Shown here: positions 1 to 8,495 of the stretch, piece by piece
Layout: each line of letters starts with the position of its first letter
Numbering within the stretch: the first letter of the stretch is position 1
Source: Bacillota bacterium
GTDB lineage: Bacteria > Bacillota > Clostridia > Lachnospirales > Lachnospiraceae
Assembly: GCA_023437365.1 (NCBI GenBank)
Contig: JAEZGK010000011.1
Coordinates: forward strand, 147,418 to 211,417
Reading direction: 5' to 3'
DNA length: 64,000 nt
Notes under the pieces: generated by a model
The model's input: the letters and a program-made list of their open reading frames with translations, nothing else
Told to the model about the DNA's origin: nothing
Databases searched by the model: none
Position numbers and translations under genes: made by a program

Positions 1-41
1 TTAATCTCTCCCTTGTTACTATTTGATACTTTGCCCTTCAT
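1..41 (-). CDS. start of a gene cut by the left edge (unknown product)
   Basis: An ATG at position 41 on the minus strand opens a frame that stays open to the window edge (13 codons, beginning MKGKVSNSNK). A G-rich ribosome binding site (AGGGGG) lies about 8 bases upstream, and a TATAAT hexamer sits at 149-154 in the same orientation. Too little protein is visible to assign a function; it is called only from the start signals. Confidence 0.4.
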   Translation of the reverse strand, partial: MKGKVSNSNKGEI

Positions 42-148
42 ATAAATAGCCCCCTGTGATATGTAGGTTACAAGAATAATTACAGTATGAAAATTAACTG
101 TATAAAGCATCCTTTGATACCTATAGATTACTCCATGTAATAAATACC

Positions 149-154
149 ATTATA
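149..154 (-). promoter_or_regulatory. probable -10 box for the left-edge gene
   Basis: TATAAT on the minus strand, about 110 bases upstream of the ATG at 41, in the AT-rich gap beyond the DUF2804 gene. No good -35 hexamer is visible at 17 bases. Confidence 0.35.
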
Positions 155-236
155 ACACACGCAGATACAGAAAACTATTCATTTTTATAGTATTTTGACT
201 AAATTAATTCATTTTCGACGATAAATTTAGTCATGA

Positions 237-1238
237 TTACCAATTATTCACTGCATGCTCTGCGAAAGATGTCAGATTTTCAATCTTTAGCTCGGTTCCG
301 TCCTCCAATACTGCCTTACCCGAAAACGTACCGAACATCTGATGACAACAGTTATCAACCCACAGTAGCTTTGTCTTGGTGGTCCTGTCAAAGGAAGGAG
401 TCAAGGTCAAATCAAGTCTTCCTTCCTCGTCATAAATATGCCAGGGCTTACTGTATTCGGAGCCTAAATCAAAATGTACCTCTCCCAGTTTATGTACTGT
501 ATCTCCGAAGAATAGAATATTTTCAGTAGCAAATTTCGTATTCCCGAAGCCGCGGCCCAAATTAAAACCGAAAATTCTGTCCTCGACATAACCTGTTCCG
601 TTACTCCAATACCATTCATTATGGAAGGGCCATACTCCTCTGCCCCAATCGAGAAGGCCGAAGGAATCCTCGGGGTCAAAGTTATGGCTCTTTCCACCAT
701 AATTGACGGTTCCTTCCGCAAGCATACAATTAATCTTATGATTATAGTAGAACGCCTTCGGTGATTCATCAAAGGGAATATTGATGACCAGGGAATGATC
801 ATTCTGTCTGGTCAGGGTGATATCCGCTTCAAAATCTCCCCATTTGCAATAGAGGAAGCGTTTATTTCCCTTTGCTTCAAAGCGCATCTGACCGGCTTTC
901 TTATGATAGCTGATTCTATGATCCTTTTCTGCATCTTCCGGCAGATGCAGGGAATTGAAGGGAAGTACCAGGAAGGTTCCTCGCTCCGCCAGCATTTCTC
1001 CTTTATTAAAGTCAAAAAACATGATTCCAACCTGCCCGGCATATGCGGCATGCCCGATGGTGAACTGAAGACACAGATTACGATCGGTAATCTGATAGAA
1101 GTCCCACTCCTTAATCCGAAAAGGCGATGCTTTGATCGCTTTTCTCTGATAGGTTAATACGCTCTTGGTAGAATAACCGGGATTCGGAGAACCCTTTTCA
1201 TCGAGAACCGGCCCCGGCTGTGTCAACAGCTTTTGCAT
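237..1238 (-). CDS. DUF2804 family protein
   Basis: A 333-residue protein that matches my memory of the DUF2804 family: an N-terminal 'TQPGPVLDEKGSPNPGYS' type start, a beta-rich body and the tract 'DWGRGVWPFHNEWYW' near the middle. The family's biochemical role is not established. I chose the ATG at 1238 because GGAGGGG lies directly before it; an upstream ATG at 1253 would place that site inside the gene. No signal peptide or membrane segment is seen, so it is probably cytoplasmic. It follows the MFS gene by 15 bases and is the last gene of the minus-strand run that begins with adenine deaminase, so it may act on whatever the MFS protein imports. That link is inference. Confidence 0.8.
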   Translation of the reverse strand: MQKLLTQPGPVLDEKGSPNPGYSTKSVLTYQRKAIKASPFRIKEWDFYQITDRNLCLQFTIGHAAYAGQVGIMFFDFNKGEMLAERGTFLVLPFNSLHLPEDAEKDHRISYHKKAGQMRFEAKGNKRFLYCKWGDFEADITLTRQNDHSLVINIPFDESPKAFYYNHKINCMLAEGTVNYGGKSHNFDPEDSFGLLDWGRGVWPFHNEWYWSNGTGYVEDRIFGFNLGRGFGNTKFATENILFFGDTVHKLGEVHFDLGSEYSKPWHIYDEEGRLDLTLTPSFDRTTKTKLLWVDNCCHQMFGTFSGKAVLEDGTELKIENLTSFAEHAVNNW

Positions 1239-1253
1239 AAGATACCCCTCCAA

Positions 1254-2534
1254 TTATTTCAAAGATTTTCTACGGGACAGTAGCTTTCCAGCCGGTAGTA
1301 ACGGCAGAAAGGTAAGCATGGTCAGGATTGCTGATACACCAAACAAGAATTCATTCGGTATCATCCCTGCCTTCCCGTCTACCACTGCCTCCGTTCCGTA
1401 GTTGCTGATCATGAAACCAGAGATTGAAGGTCCGATGATCATTGGGATGCAGACAAAAAACAACTGCTTAATCCCCTCAAACTGTCCTCTTTGATCCTCC
1501 GGGTAAAGGTTCTTATACCAGGCGGTGAGTGTCTGCAGGATAATCACATATCCTGCCCCTGTCAGAAGCATCCCGAGACCGAGGACAAAAAACTGGCTTC
1601 CTGAGGCAACGATGACAAGGCCGAGGATATTGAACAGCAAAGCTACTGCAATTACTCTGGTATTCCTTCCACTGTCAATATAGCCTGCAGCAGGGATCGT
1701 CAGAAGAACTGCAAGCAGCAGACTGACACCCTGTACCAACCCGGTCATTGTATAATCCATCCCCAGATAATGTACAAAATAGATGTTCACGTAAGGAAAA
1801 TATACATTAAACCCGATAAAATATACCATCATAATGATAAATACCCAAAACAATTCCTTATTCTCCCGTACCGTCCTGTAATTGAATACAGAGAAAAACT
1901 GGTGCCAGAAGCCCTTGATATCCTTCCTTGCCCGCAGACCGGGCGAATCCTTCAGTGTCAAAAGCGATAAAATACCGATAGCCGATACGATACCGCCGAT
2001 GATAATAAAAAATGCAAAGAAATCAAGTTGGTCGATGATATAGCCGGATACGACAGAACCGATGATCGTCGCCAGCACGGGCATCGTAGCAAAGGCACCA
2101 CCAACCTTTCCTCGGTTCGTCTCATTTGATATATCGGTTGTCCAGGCACAGAAGGCACTGTCATAGCCTACCGAACCAAAAAAGCTCATAATAGCATCCA
2201 GCACCACCACAAAGCAGCCTGCAGCAAAAACCGATGTGATAGGCAAAAACTCTGTAACACCGAATGCGATCGTAAATAATCCCCATAATAGGTAGCCGGC
2301 GGCTATAAAGGGTTTTCTCCTTCCCTGCCGATCACCCATCGTACCAATCAGGAAGGTAGCAAAGGTTGTTACAGCTGCACTGACACCGACCATCCAGGAT
2401 ACAATCGCAGGATTAGGAGCAATTTTTGCATATACAAAGGTATTAAACCATGCATTTTCCACATTCCAGCACAACTGACCCGCCATCCCCAGAATCCAGA
2501 TCAGTGCCCAATTCTTTCTGCTTATCTTCTCCAT
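1254..2534 (-). CDS. MFS transporter, 12-helix
   Basis: A 426-residue polytopic membrane protein with about twelve hydrophobic segments. It has the major facilitator loop motif between helices 2 and 3 ('GTMGDRQGRRKP', about residues 64-75) and a second, weaker copy after the central loop ('AAGYIDSGRNTR'). It should be a secondary carrier of the cytoplasmic membrane; the substrate cannot be read from sequence. The start is supported by AAGGGG upstream. It lies 20 bases after the unknown barrel-like gene and 15 bases before the DUF2804 gene, so the three are probably one transcript. A sugar or small organic acid is a reasonable guess for the substrate, but it is only a guess. Confidence 0.85.
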   Translation of the reverse strand: MEKISRKNWALIWILGMAGQLCWNVENAWFNTFVYAKIAPNPAIVSWMVGVSAAVTTFATFLIGTMGDRQGRRKPFIAAGYLLWGLFTIAFGVTEFLPITSVFAAGCFVVVLDAIMSFFGSVGYDSAFCAWTTDISNETNRGKVGGAFATMPVLATIIGSVVSGYIIDQLDFFAFFIIIGGIVSAIGILSLLTLKDSPGLRARKDIKGFWHQFFSVFNYRTVRENKELFWVFIIMMVYFIGFNVYFPYVNIYFVHYLGMDYTMTGLVQGVSLLLAVLLTIPAAGYIDSGRNTRVIAVALLFNILGLVIVASGSQFFVLGLGMLLTGAGYVIILQTLTAWYKNLYPEDQRGQFEGIKQLFFVCIPMIIGPSISGFMISNYGTEAVVDGKAGMIPNEFLFGVSAILTMLTFLPLLPAGKLLSRRKSLK

Positions 2535-2554
2535 AAAAACCCCTTTTCCTTTTC

Positions 2555-3409
2555 TTATCTGCCAAAGGCAGCCTGATTATTTGCCGGACTGTTTCGCTTC
2601 TCCAAATCCGGAAGTCTTCGTTCCAGGGCAGCAAAGGATATCTCCACATCCTCATGTACTTCTTCTGCGGAAAATGCGCCTACAGTCACCATATCGCACT
2701 CCCGCAAGGTGTTCCAGGAAAAATTAAAGCCGACAAACGGAGTGGTTCGTCCTGCTGCCATAGGCTTTATGGTCATGACCGGCTTCTTGGCATTATGTAT
2801 GATTTTTGCTACAGTTTCTACCTCCACCTGCATCAAAAAGCCCATACAGTTATAGATCTGAATATAGGTCTGAACATCATAACCGTTCTCATCCGAATAG
2901 GTAATCAGCTCCGGCATATGTGCGGAAAGTCCGGGAACCAGCCCCGCATCTCTGATCATCTTAGTATAATCGGATAGTCTTTCTATGGTTCCTTTATTCT
3001 TATTCACAAGCTGCTCCACACTGGAATGATGAAGCAGGCAAATTTTTGAGCCTCGTTCGGCACAAGCCCGGATTACAGCCTCCGCTTCTTTTCTTCCGGC
3101 AGCCGTATCATCCACATTGATGCAGGGGGTATCTACCATGATCATCGGTCTTCCCAGCTTTTGCTCTGTACTCTTCACTGCCTCTGTCAAGTCCCGGCTT
3201 AATCCGAAGGGAGCCATAATGGTATCCACTCCGTAGGACATATAGGCTTCCAGGATTGGAACCATCTTCTCCTTCGTGTCATAACGGCTCGTTATCATCC
3301 TGTCGGCAGCCGGCCCGGTATGACTCCAGCCCAAAATCCAATTGGTTCCGATCAACATTCTTGATAAAGAAATTCCTTCCACTTCTGTACGTGGGAACAT
3401 TTTGTTCAT
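2555..3409 (-). CDS. uncharacterised protein, possible TIM-barrel fold
   Basis: A 284-residue soluble protein that I do not recognise as a named family. Alternating hydrophobic strands and helices suggest a beta/alpha barrel: 'GVDTIMAPFG' (about 59), 'PMIMVDTPCIN' (about 88), 'KICLLHHSS' (about 121), 'GLVPGLSAHMPELI' (about 155) and 'KPVMTIKPMAAGRTTP' (about 217). The last resembles ligand or phosphate loops of barrel enzymes, so an aldo-keto-reductase-like or metal-dependent enzyme is possible but unproved. The start has a good site (GGAGG) at proper spacing. It lies 68 bases after adenine deaminase and 20 bases before the MFS gene, suggesting cotranscription. The genome's neighbours give no clear substrate. 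Confidence 0.7.
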   Translation of the reverse strand: MNKMFPRTEVEGISLSRMLIGTNWILGWSHTGPAADRMITSRYDTKEKMVPILEAYMSYGVDTIMAPFGLSRDLTEAVKSTEQKLGRPMIMVDTPCINVDDTAAGRKEAEAVIRACAERGSKICLLHHSSVEQLVNKNKGTIERLSDYTKMIRDAGLVPGLSAHMPELITYSDENGYDVQTYIQIYNCMGFLMQVEVETVAKIIHNAKKPVMTIKPMAAGRTTPFVGFNFSWNTLRECDMVTVGAFSAEEVHEDVEISFAALERRLPDLEKRNSPANNQAAFGR

Positions 3410-3477
3410 AGTACCTCCATTCTGCCTTTTGGCTGTTCAAATAATCAGAGTGATCAAGGAGAGAAGTATATCATTTG

Positions 3478-5229
3478 TTATAAATATAAAGAAACGAACT
3501 GCTGGGATTCCACATCGAATAAACCAGTAGTAGTCAATCTGAGCTTTGGTATGACGGGCAAAGAGACGAACGCCAGGCTCATAAACGGATCGATCCCCTG
3601 TGCCGTACCCAGCTTCGTGGCAAGCTCCTTCATGCTCCTGATCTGCTCAGACAACGTAACCGCATCCAGATTGCTGATTAAGCCGGCAATGGATAACGGC
3701 AAATTACCGATGATTTTTCCGTTCAAGGCGATTGCCCAGCCCCCCTGCATATCCCGGATACAATTGGCGGCAGTGGCAATATCCAGATCGTTCGTACCTA
3801 CTGCTATGATATTATGGGAATCATGGGAAACGGAGGATGCAATTGCTCCGCGTCCGAGGCCATATCCGTGAATGAAGCCAATTCCGATATGATTCGTACC
3901 ATGATGGCGTTCGATGACCGCCAGTTTAAGTATGTCCTCCTCGGTATTTACTTCCGCTTTCCCATTCGTAACAGGAACACTGACCTCACGAGTGGTGATT
4001 TCCCCTTCCACCAGCTGGATCGCGCGAAAATACCTATCCTCCGACTTAGCCTCCTCAATAATCCGAAAATCCTCCGGGACTATCTCATTGCAGTAAAAGG
4101 TATGGTAGACAAGGTCCAATAATTCTTTTCGAACCTCGGGTTCCTTGCACTTGATACATTGCCCGGCCTCAGTTGTAACCTTTCCGTCTTTGATCACGCT
4201 TAGGACGGAGAATTCCTTTAAATCCTCCAGAAGCACCAAATCAGCCCGGTATCCCGGTGCAACAGCCCCTCTGCTTTTCAGTCCGAAATAACTTGCAGTA
4301 TTATAGGTAGCCATCTTTATGGCTATACAAGGATCTGCGCCAAGTCTGACTGCTTTTCGAAGGATGTCATCCATATGCCCGTGATACAGGATATCATAAG
4401 GATGCTTGTCATCGGTGACAAGCATTGCCCTCTGATGATACGGCGGAGAAAACAATCCCATCAGAGCTTCTAAGTTCTTCGCTGCGGTCCCCTCCCGTAT
4501 CATAATCCACTGACCAAGGCGAAGCTTTTCCAATGCCTCCTCTAAGCTGATGCATTCATGATCGGACTGGACCCCCGCTGTGATATAGGCGCAGGCATCC
4601 TTACCAAGCAGTCCGGGTGCATGCCCATCTACCACCTTCCCGGCTGCCTTAGCATCCTCAATCTTCTGAAGGATATCGCTCGCTCCGCGGATCGTCTCAT
4701 AATAATCCATCACCTCAGCGAGCCCTACAATCTTTTTATTCTTATACAGAGGCTCGAGTTCCCTTGCCAGCAGAGTATAGCCATTCTCATCATAGGCAGT
4801 TGCCGGTACACAAGAGGGCAGCACGAAATAAACATCCAAGGGCAAACCCTCCGAAGCCTCCAGCATATACTCTATTCCATTCATTCCACTGACATTGGCA
4901 ATCTCATGGGGATCGGTAATCACAGCAGTAGTACCATGGGGCAGGACAGATCTGGCAAATTCCGCCGGCTTCATCATGGAGCTCTCCAGATGAATATGCC
5001 CGTCAATAAAGCCAGGGGCAACAAATACGCCGCTGCAATCAAGCTCCTTCTCCCCCTCATATTCTCCGATACCTACAATGGTATCGCCACAGATTGCGAT
5101 ATCACCGCATTCCACCTTTTCCGTAAATACATTAATAAATTTGGCATTCTTTAGTACCAGCTCGGCTTTTTGGATACCCCTTGCTGCTGCAAGCTCTTTC
5201 ACATGCACACTGTCACCGCTTTCTTTCAT
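3478..5229 (-). CDS. ade: adenine deaminase
   Basis: A 583-residue amidohydrolase of the adenine deaminase type, converting adenine to hypoxanthine and ammonia in purine salvage. It carries the metal-binding 'GFIDGHIHLESSM' segment (about residues 73-85), 'ITDPHEIANVSG' (about 105-116), the 'VSHDSHNIIAVGTND' region of the C-terminal half, and is of normal family length. The ATG at 5229 has no convincing Shine-Dalgarno site, so the exact start is uncertain; a promoter with consensus spacing lies at 5285-5313. It is the first gene of a minus-strand run with the barrel-like, MFS and DUF2804 genes. The gap of 68 bases to the next gene holds no obvious terminator. Confidence 0.95.
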   Translation of the reverse strand: MKESGDSVHVKELAAARGIQKAELVLKNAKFINVFTEKVECGDIAICGDTIVGIGEYEGEKELDCSGVFVAPGFIDGHIHLESSMMKPAEFARSVLPHGTTAVITDPHEIANVSGMNGIEYMLEASEGLPLDVYFVLPSCVPATAYDENGYTLLARELEPLYKNKKIVGLAEVMDYYETIRGASDILQKIEDAKAAGKVVDGHAPGLLGKDACAYITAGVQSDHECISLEEALEKLRLGQWIMIREGTAAKNLEALMGLFSPPYHQRAMLVTDDKHPYDILYHGHMDDILRKAVRLGADPCIAIKMATYNTASYFGLKSRGAVAPGYRADLVLLEDLKEFSVLSVIKDGKVTTEAGQCIKCKEPEVRKELLDLVYHTFYCNEIVPEDFRIIEEAKSEDRYFRAIQLVEGEITTREVSVPVTNGKAEVNTEEDILKLAVIERHHGTNHIGIGFIHGYGLGRGAIASSVSHDSHNIIAVGTNDLDIATAANCIRDMQGGWAIALNGKIIGNLPLSIAGLISNLDAVTLSEQIRSMKELATKLGTAQGIDPFMSLAFVSLPVIPKLRLTTTGLFDVESQQFVSLYL

Positions 5230-5542
5230 GGTATATATTTAGAAAGTATCTCTTCAACACTATAGAAGAAGTATTATGTTTCTCATTATAATACATCTTT
5301 ATCCTACCTGCAAATCGAGATTTATTAACAACTCCGACAGAGCATCCAGCCGAACTTGCTTGATATCAGCAATTTCCACAGTTCATGTATGATCTTATTC
5401 CAATATACAAACATTTGTTCTTTTTTTATTTGATTTTTCTCGTGCTATGCATTACAATGAATTTATATCAAAGGAATACAGGGTCCGCTAAACTAAGGTG
5501 GACAAGGATTGTAAAGAATAATTTATGATAAGGGGTGCTTAT
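5230..5542. other. divergent intergenic region
   Basis: 313 bases between ade and the Cys-rich gene. It holds the ade promoter (5285-5313) and the ribosome binding site of the plus-strand gene. I looked for a purine riboswitch upstream of ade and see none. Confidence 0.6.
5285..5313 (-). promoter_or_regulatory. promoter of the adenine deaminase run
   Basis: Minus strand TTGCAG (5308-5313), a 17-base spacer, then TATAAT (5285-5290), a near-consensus vegetative promoter about 55 bases upstream of the ade start. Confidence 0.6.
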
Positions 5543-6010
5543 ATGGAATGTATCGAATGTTATAGTGAGAAGAGACGTATTACTCCACTATTGGAACCAC
5601 GACACTGTTTAGAAAATCATAAACAGTATATCTGTGGAACCTGCGGAAGATGTATCTGTATTGATAAGGATGAAAAACGTAATGTTCAACGCTGGAACTT
5701 TCCTTTTAAGACCTTAGAAATAGCAAAACTATATCTGAGAACTGCCGACTTTTCGACAAAAAAGCCTTGTGGGATTTATGAACTATCCAATAGCAAGGGA
5801 AGAAAGTCTTATAAAATATTTGCAGATGTCACCGATTTAAAAACTTATCTTAAAAACAACAAGGATAAAAGCTGTGAATTAATGCATCCAGTCTATATAA
5901 AAGATGAATACTGTGATTTTTCAAATACTCAGATTAAATTTCTAATCCAGGAAGAGGTTGAACAATATTTGCTTGAACAAGACAATGACCGCATAACAAG
6001 GTGTATATGA
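5543..6010 (+). CDS. Cys-rich (zinc-ribbon-like) hypothetical protein
   Basis: A 155-residue protein with a Cys-rich N-terminus: 'CIEC' at about residues 3-6, a further Cys near 22, then 'CGTCGRCIC' at about 31-39, the pattern of a zinc ribbon or small metal site. The rest is a mixed alpha/beta region rich in Lys and Asp with an acidic helix at the end. I do not recognise the family. The start at 5543 is preferred over the ATG at 5525 because AAGGGGTG lies just upstream of it. It stands alone on the plus strand between divergent ade and convergent degV, and shares a bidirectional terminator with degV. A nucleic-acid-binding or metal-sensing role is possible but not shown. Confidence 0.75.
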   Translation: MECIECYSEKRRITPLLEPRHCLENHKQYICGTCGRCICIDKDEKRNVQRWNFPFKTLEIAKLYLRTADFSTKKPCGIYELSNSKGRKSYKIFADVTDLKTYLKNNKDKSCELMHPVYIKDEYCDFSNTQIKFLIQEEVEQYLLEQDNDRITRCI

Positions 6011-6013
6011 TTG

Positions 6014-6043
6014 AAAAAGGATTCGGCCAAGCCGAATCCTTTC
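6014..6043. terminator. bidirectional terminator
   Basis: Inverted repeat AAAGGATTCGGC / GCCGAATCCTTT (6016-6027 and 6031-6042) with a 3-base loop, flanked by A-run and T-run, between two convergent genes. Confidence 0.85.
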
Positions 6044-6045
6044 AG

Positions 6046-6897
6046 TTATCTGCAATAATATAAGATACCCAGGGTGCAGGGACCACAATGGCTGCTGATC
6101 ACACCGCCTGCACGGGTAATGATGATCTCCCTGAAATAATCCAGTCCGTTCAGATACTCATAGGTTTCCTGAAGTATATCCTCTCCTATGCCTGAATGCG
6201 TTATGAATACCCTCGCAGGGTCAGCTAACAAAAGCTCCTGTTCCAGATCCTTCGCATAGCTTCTGACCACTGCCTGAGCCCTGCCACGGTATTTCTTAGT
6301 TACTCCCATCTTGCCTTCCGTGACCGCAATCATCGGCTTCAGTTTCAGTGTATTCCCAAGAAGAGCTGCCACAGAGCTGCATCTTCCGCCCCGATACAGG
6401 TAGGTGAGCGTATCGACTACAAAGGACGCTCTAACCTTGCTGCGTACTCTCTCGATTTCTTGTACAATCTCTTCCGCACCAAGCCCATCCTTAGCCAGAT
6501 GAGCAGCTCTCAGTACCTGTAGCCCGATACCGGTGGAAAGATTCTGAGAATTGATCACCCAAATCCTGTTATATTCCAATTCCTCCGCTGCCATACGGAC
6601 GACCTGGCACGTCACGGACATCTCCTCGGAAATTCCGAAGAAGATGATATCCTCTCCTGCTTCAGTCATCGGTCGAAGTATCTCAAGTACCAGCCCCAGC
6701 TCAGGTGCAGCTGTTTTCGGTGTCATGTGAACCTCGTCCGACCATCGGTAGATCTCTTCCGGTGTAATGTCCTTACCATCCCGATAACTCTTCATATCCA
6801 ATACGATATTGAGTGGGATAATCCCTATATTATATTGCTCCAGCAATTCCTCCGATAAATCGCAGGTGCTGTCTGCCACAATCCTTATTGCTCCCAT
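6046..6897 (-). CDS. DegV family fatty-acid-binding protein
   Basis: A 283-residue DegV-family protein. The N-terminal 'IRIVADSTCDLS' segment, 'PLNIVL' strand, 'TAAPELG' (the usual TSQPS position, here changed) and the C-terminal 'RAGGVISSHCGPCTLGILYY' segment (given here only in part as a landmark) are typical. DegV proteins bind fatty acids; several act with FakA kinase to deliver host or cell fatty acids, but no FakA gene is seen here. I chose the ATG at 6897: GGAAGGGG precedes it and overlaps the end of the upstream DUF3795 gene, leaving only one base between the two genes, so translation is probably coupled. Cytoplasmic. Confidence 0.9.
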   Translation of the reverse strand: MGAIRIVADSTCDLSEELLEQYNIGIIPLNIVLDMKSYRDGKDITPEEIYRWSDEVHMTPKTAAPELGLVLEILRPMTEAGEDIIFFGISEEMSVTCQVVRMAAEELEYNRIWVINSQNLSTGIGLQVLRAAHLAKDGLGAEEIVQEIERVRSKVRASFVVDTLTYLYRGGRCSSVAALLGNTLKLKPMIAVTEGKMGVTKKYRGRAQAVVRSYAKDLEQELLLADPARVFITHSGIGEDILQETYEYLNGLDYFREIIITRAGGVISSHCGPCTLGILYYCR

Positions 6898-6898
6898 T

Positions 6899-7336
6899 TT
6901 ACACTGCCCCTTCCAGGTTGTTATAATGTATTTTACTACGTTCCGATAAAATTGGAAAGGTTTTTCCAAACAGAATTAGTTGTCTGATTCCTTCCTCCGT
7001 ATCGGGAATATCATAATCTCCTAACAAGGAATTCTCGAAATGATATACCATTCCGGCTCTTTCGTTTCTCTCGAGACACCGCAATAATTCCTCCTGTCCG
7101 AATTCCTGAATAAATCTTGCAAACGTCCTGATTCGAACTTTATCTAGCATCCCTCCGTTACAAGGAAATTCATCACATTCCCAACACCCCTGCAATCCCT
7201 TTTGTCTGCAACAGTTAAAGTTCTTACACTCTTCCTTGTCCTTACAGCCCTCATTTCCGCAGCCGGCACAAACTTCGTTTTCACTACAGATACAACAAGC
7301 CAGACCACAATAAGCAAATCCCATTTCTCTTTTCAT
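6899..7336 (-). CDS. DUF3795 domain Cys-rich protein
   Basis: A 145-residue protein of the DUF3795 type: an N-terminal cluster of paired cysteines ('CGLACCICSENEVCAGC', about residues 10-26, then 'CKDKEECKNFNCC' and 'GCWECDEFPC') followed by an alpha-helical tail. The cysteine spacing suggests metal binding. The function of the family is not known. GAGGAG upstream supports the start at 7336. It is translationally close-coupled to the DegV gene (1-base gap). A second, longer member lies at 53947-54621, so the genome has at least two paralogues. Confidence 0.85.
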   Translation of the reverse strand: MKREMGFAYCGLACCICSENEVCAGCGNEGCKDKEECKNFNCCRQKGLQGCWECDEFPCNGGMLDKVRIRTFARFIQEFGQEELLRCLERNERAGMVYHFENSLLGDYDIPDTEEGIRQLILFGKTFPILSERSKIHYNNLEGAV

Positions 7337-7502
7337 CCCTTACTCCTCTCAGTAACCCATGAACTCCGTGACTTGTTTTAGAAACTTCACAAATCAGAAT
7401 TCATCTAACCCTTCCTACGACATATGCAGGATTATTATAGCACATACGTTCGACTTGTTCAACTAAGCTGCGAAGAAAGATATGATTTATGAATTCCTAT
7501 CC

Positions 7503-8345
7503 TTAATCGAGAAACATGGCATTCTTCGGGATTGTATTAAAGGTCTTTTTAAATGCCCTGGAGAAGGTTGAATAATTCCGAAAACCGCTCTGAAAGCAGG
7601 CTTCTGTCAGAGAAGTGCCGTTTTGCACCAGGTTCTTGGCCAAGAGCAGACGTTTTTCTGTGATGTAATTGCCGATGGTATAGCCTGTTTCCTCCTTAAA
7701 GAAGTGCATAAGATAATACCGGCTTAAATAAAACTTAGAAGACAGTACCTCTATCGTAAGCTCTTCTGATAAGTGAGCATTGATATAATCGATGATCTGA
7801 AGCAGCTTTGTATTATCCTTTGCTGAGTCAAGATAATTGATATGATTTGAAATCGCTGTTCTGTTCAGCTGGATCATAAATTCCAGGAATAAAATTTTCT
7901 GATACAGCTCCCGGGCAAAGGCATGATCTCCAAAGGAATGCTCCAGCTCCTGGCATACCTGGTACAATTTGCTTTTCTCCATGGAATGAATGCGAAGCAC
8001 ATTGGAATGCGCTTCCTTTGCCCTATTAAAACAGTAGCTTAAGTCATATTCCTTTTCTTTATAGGTATTTAAAAACTGTGGTGACACATAAATGATAATT
8101 CTCTCATATGTTGAATTATCCAATACAGAAGGTCTGTGAATCTCGCCGGCATTCACTAGTACGATGTCATAAGGCTGGAGTACATAGTTCTTTCCTTCAA
8201 TGGTATAGTTGATGTTACCGCTGATAAAAATGATGATCTTATTAAAATCATGGTAGTGAAAACCGAATTCCTTTCGTTGCCTGTCAATCAGATGAAACAT
8301 CCTAAAATCATCCTCTAAGTATCCTGCCTTTTCAAAATGAATCAT
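7503..8345 (-). CDS. AraC family transcriptional regulator, cupin sensor
   Basis: A 280-residue regulator. The N-terminal half (about residues 1-140) is a beta-rich cupin-like ligand-binding domain ('FGFHYHDFNKIIIFISGNINYTI' region, shown only as a landmark; 'VLVNAGEIHRP'). The C-terminal ~100 residues carry two helix-turn-helix units of the AraC/XylS type ('LSSKFYLSRYYLMHFFKEETG' region and 'ACFQSGFRNYSTFSRAFKK'). It is divergent from the DapA-type gene at 8496, with 150 bases between them, so it probably controls that gene in response to a small ligand. A promoter with 17-base spacing is visible at 8391-8419. Confidence 0.9.
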   Translation of the reverse strand: MIHFEKAGYLEDDFRMFHLIDRQRKEFGFHYHDFNKIIIFISGNINYTIEGKNYVLQPYDIVLVNAGEIHRPSVLDNSTYERIIIYVSPQFLNTYKEKEYDLSYCFNRAKEAHSNVLRIHSMEKSKLYQVCQELEHSFGDHAFARELYQKILFLEFMIQLNRTAISNHINYLDSAKDNTKLLQIIDYINAHLSEELTIEVLSSKFYLSRYYLMHFFKEETGYTIGNYITEKRLLLAKNLVQNGTSLTEACFQSGFRNYSTFSRAFKKTFNTIPKNAMFLD

Positions 8346-8390
8346 AACCTGCTCACTTCCTTCCGATTGCCGATTATTTACTTACATAGC

Positions 8391-8419
8391 ATTATATGCA
8401 ATATCAAAAGCATTATCAA
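8391..8419 (-). promoter_or_regulatory. promoter of the AraC-type regulator
   Basis: Minus strand TTGATA (8414-8419), 17 bases, TATAAT (8391-8396). The -10 box lies inside the palindrome GCATTATATGC, which could also be a protein-binding site. Confidence 0.6.
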
Positions 8420-8495
8420 GCTATTTTTTTTAAATAATGTTATATATAATAGAATTAGAAAGATATACAGGTATTGAATATGAGGAGGTTATCGA

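Noticed and set aside
4558..5154. 198-codon plus-strand frame opposite ade
   Set aside because: Antisense to a well-conserved enzyme with no start signal.
5408..5419. AAACATTTGTTC upstream of the Cys-rich gene as a LexA (SOS) box
   Set aside because: One base off the GAAC-N4-GTTC core and the outer bases differ; neither neighbour is an SOS gene.
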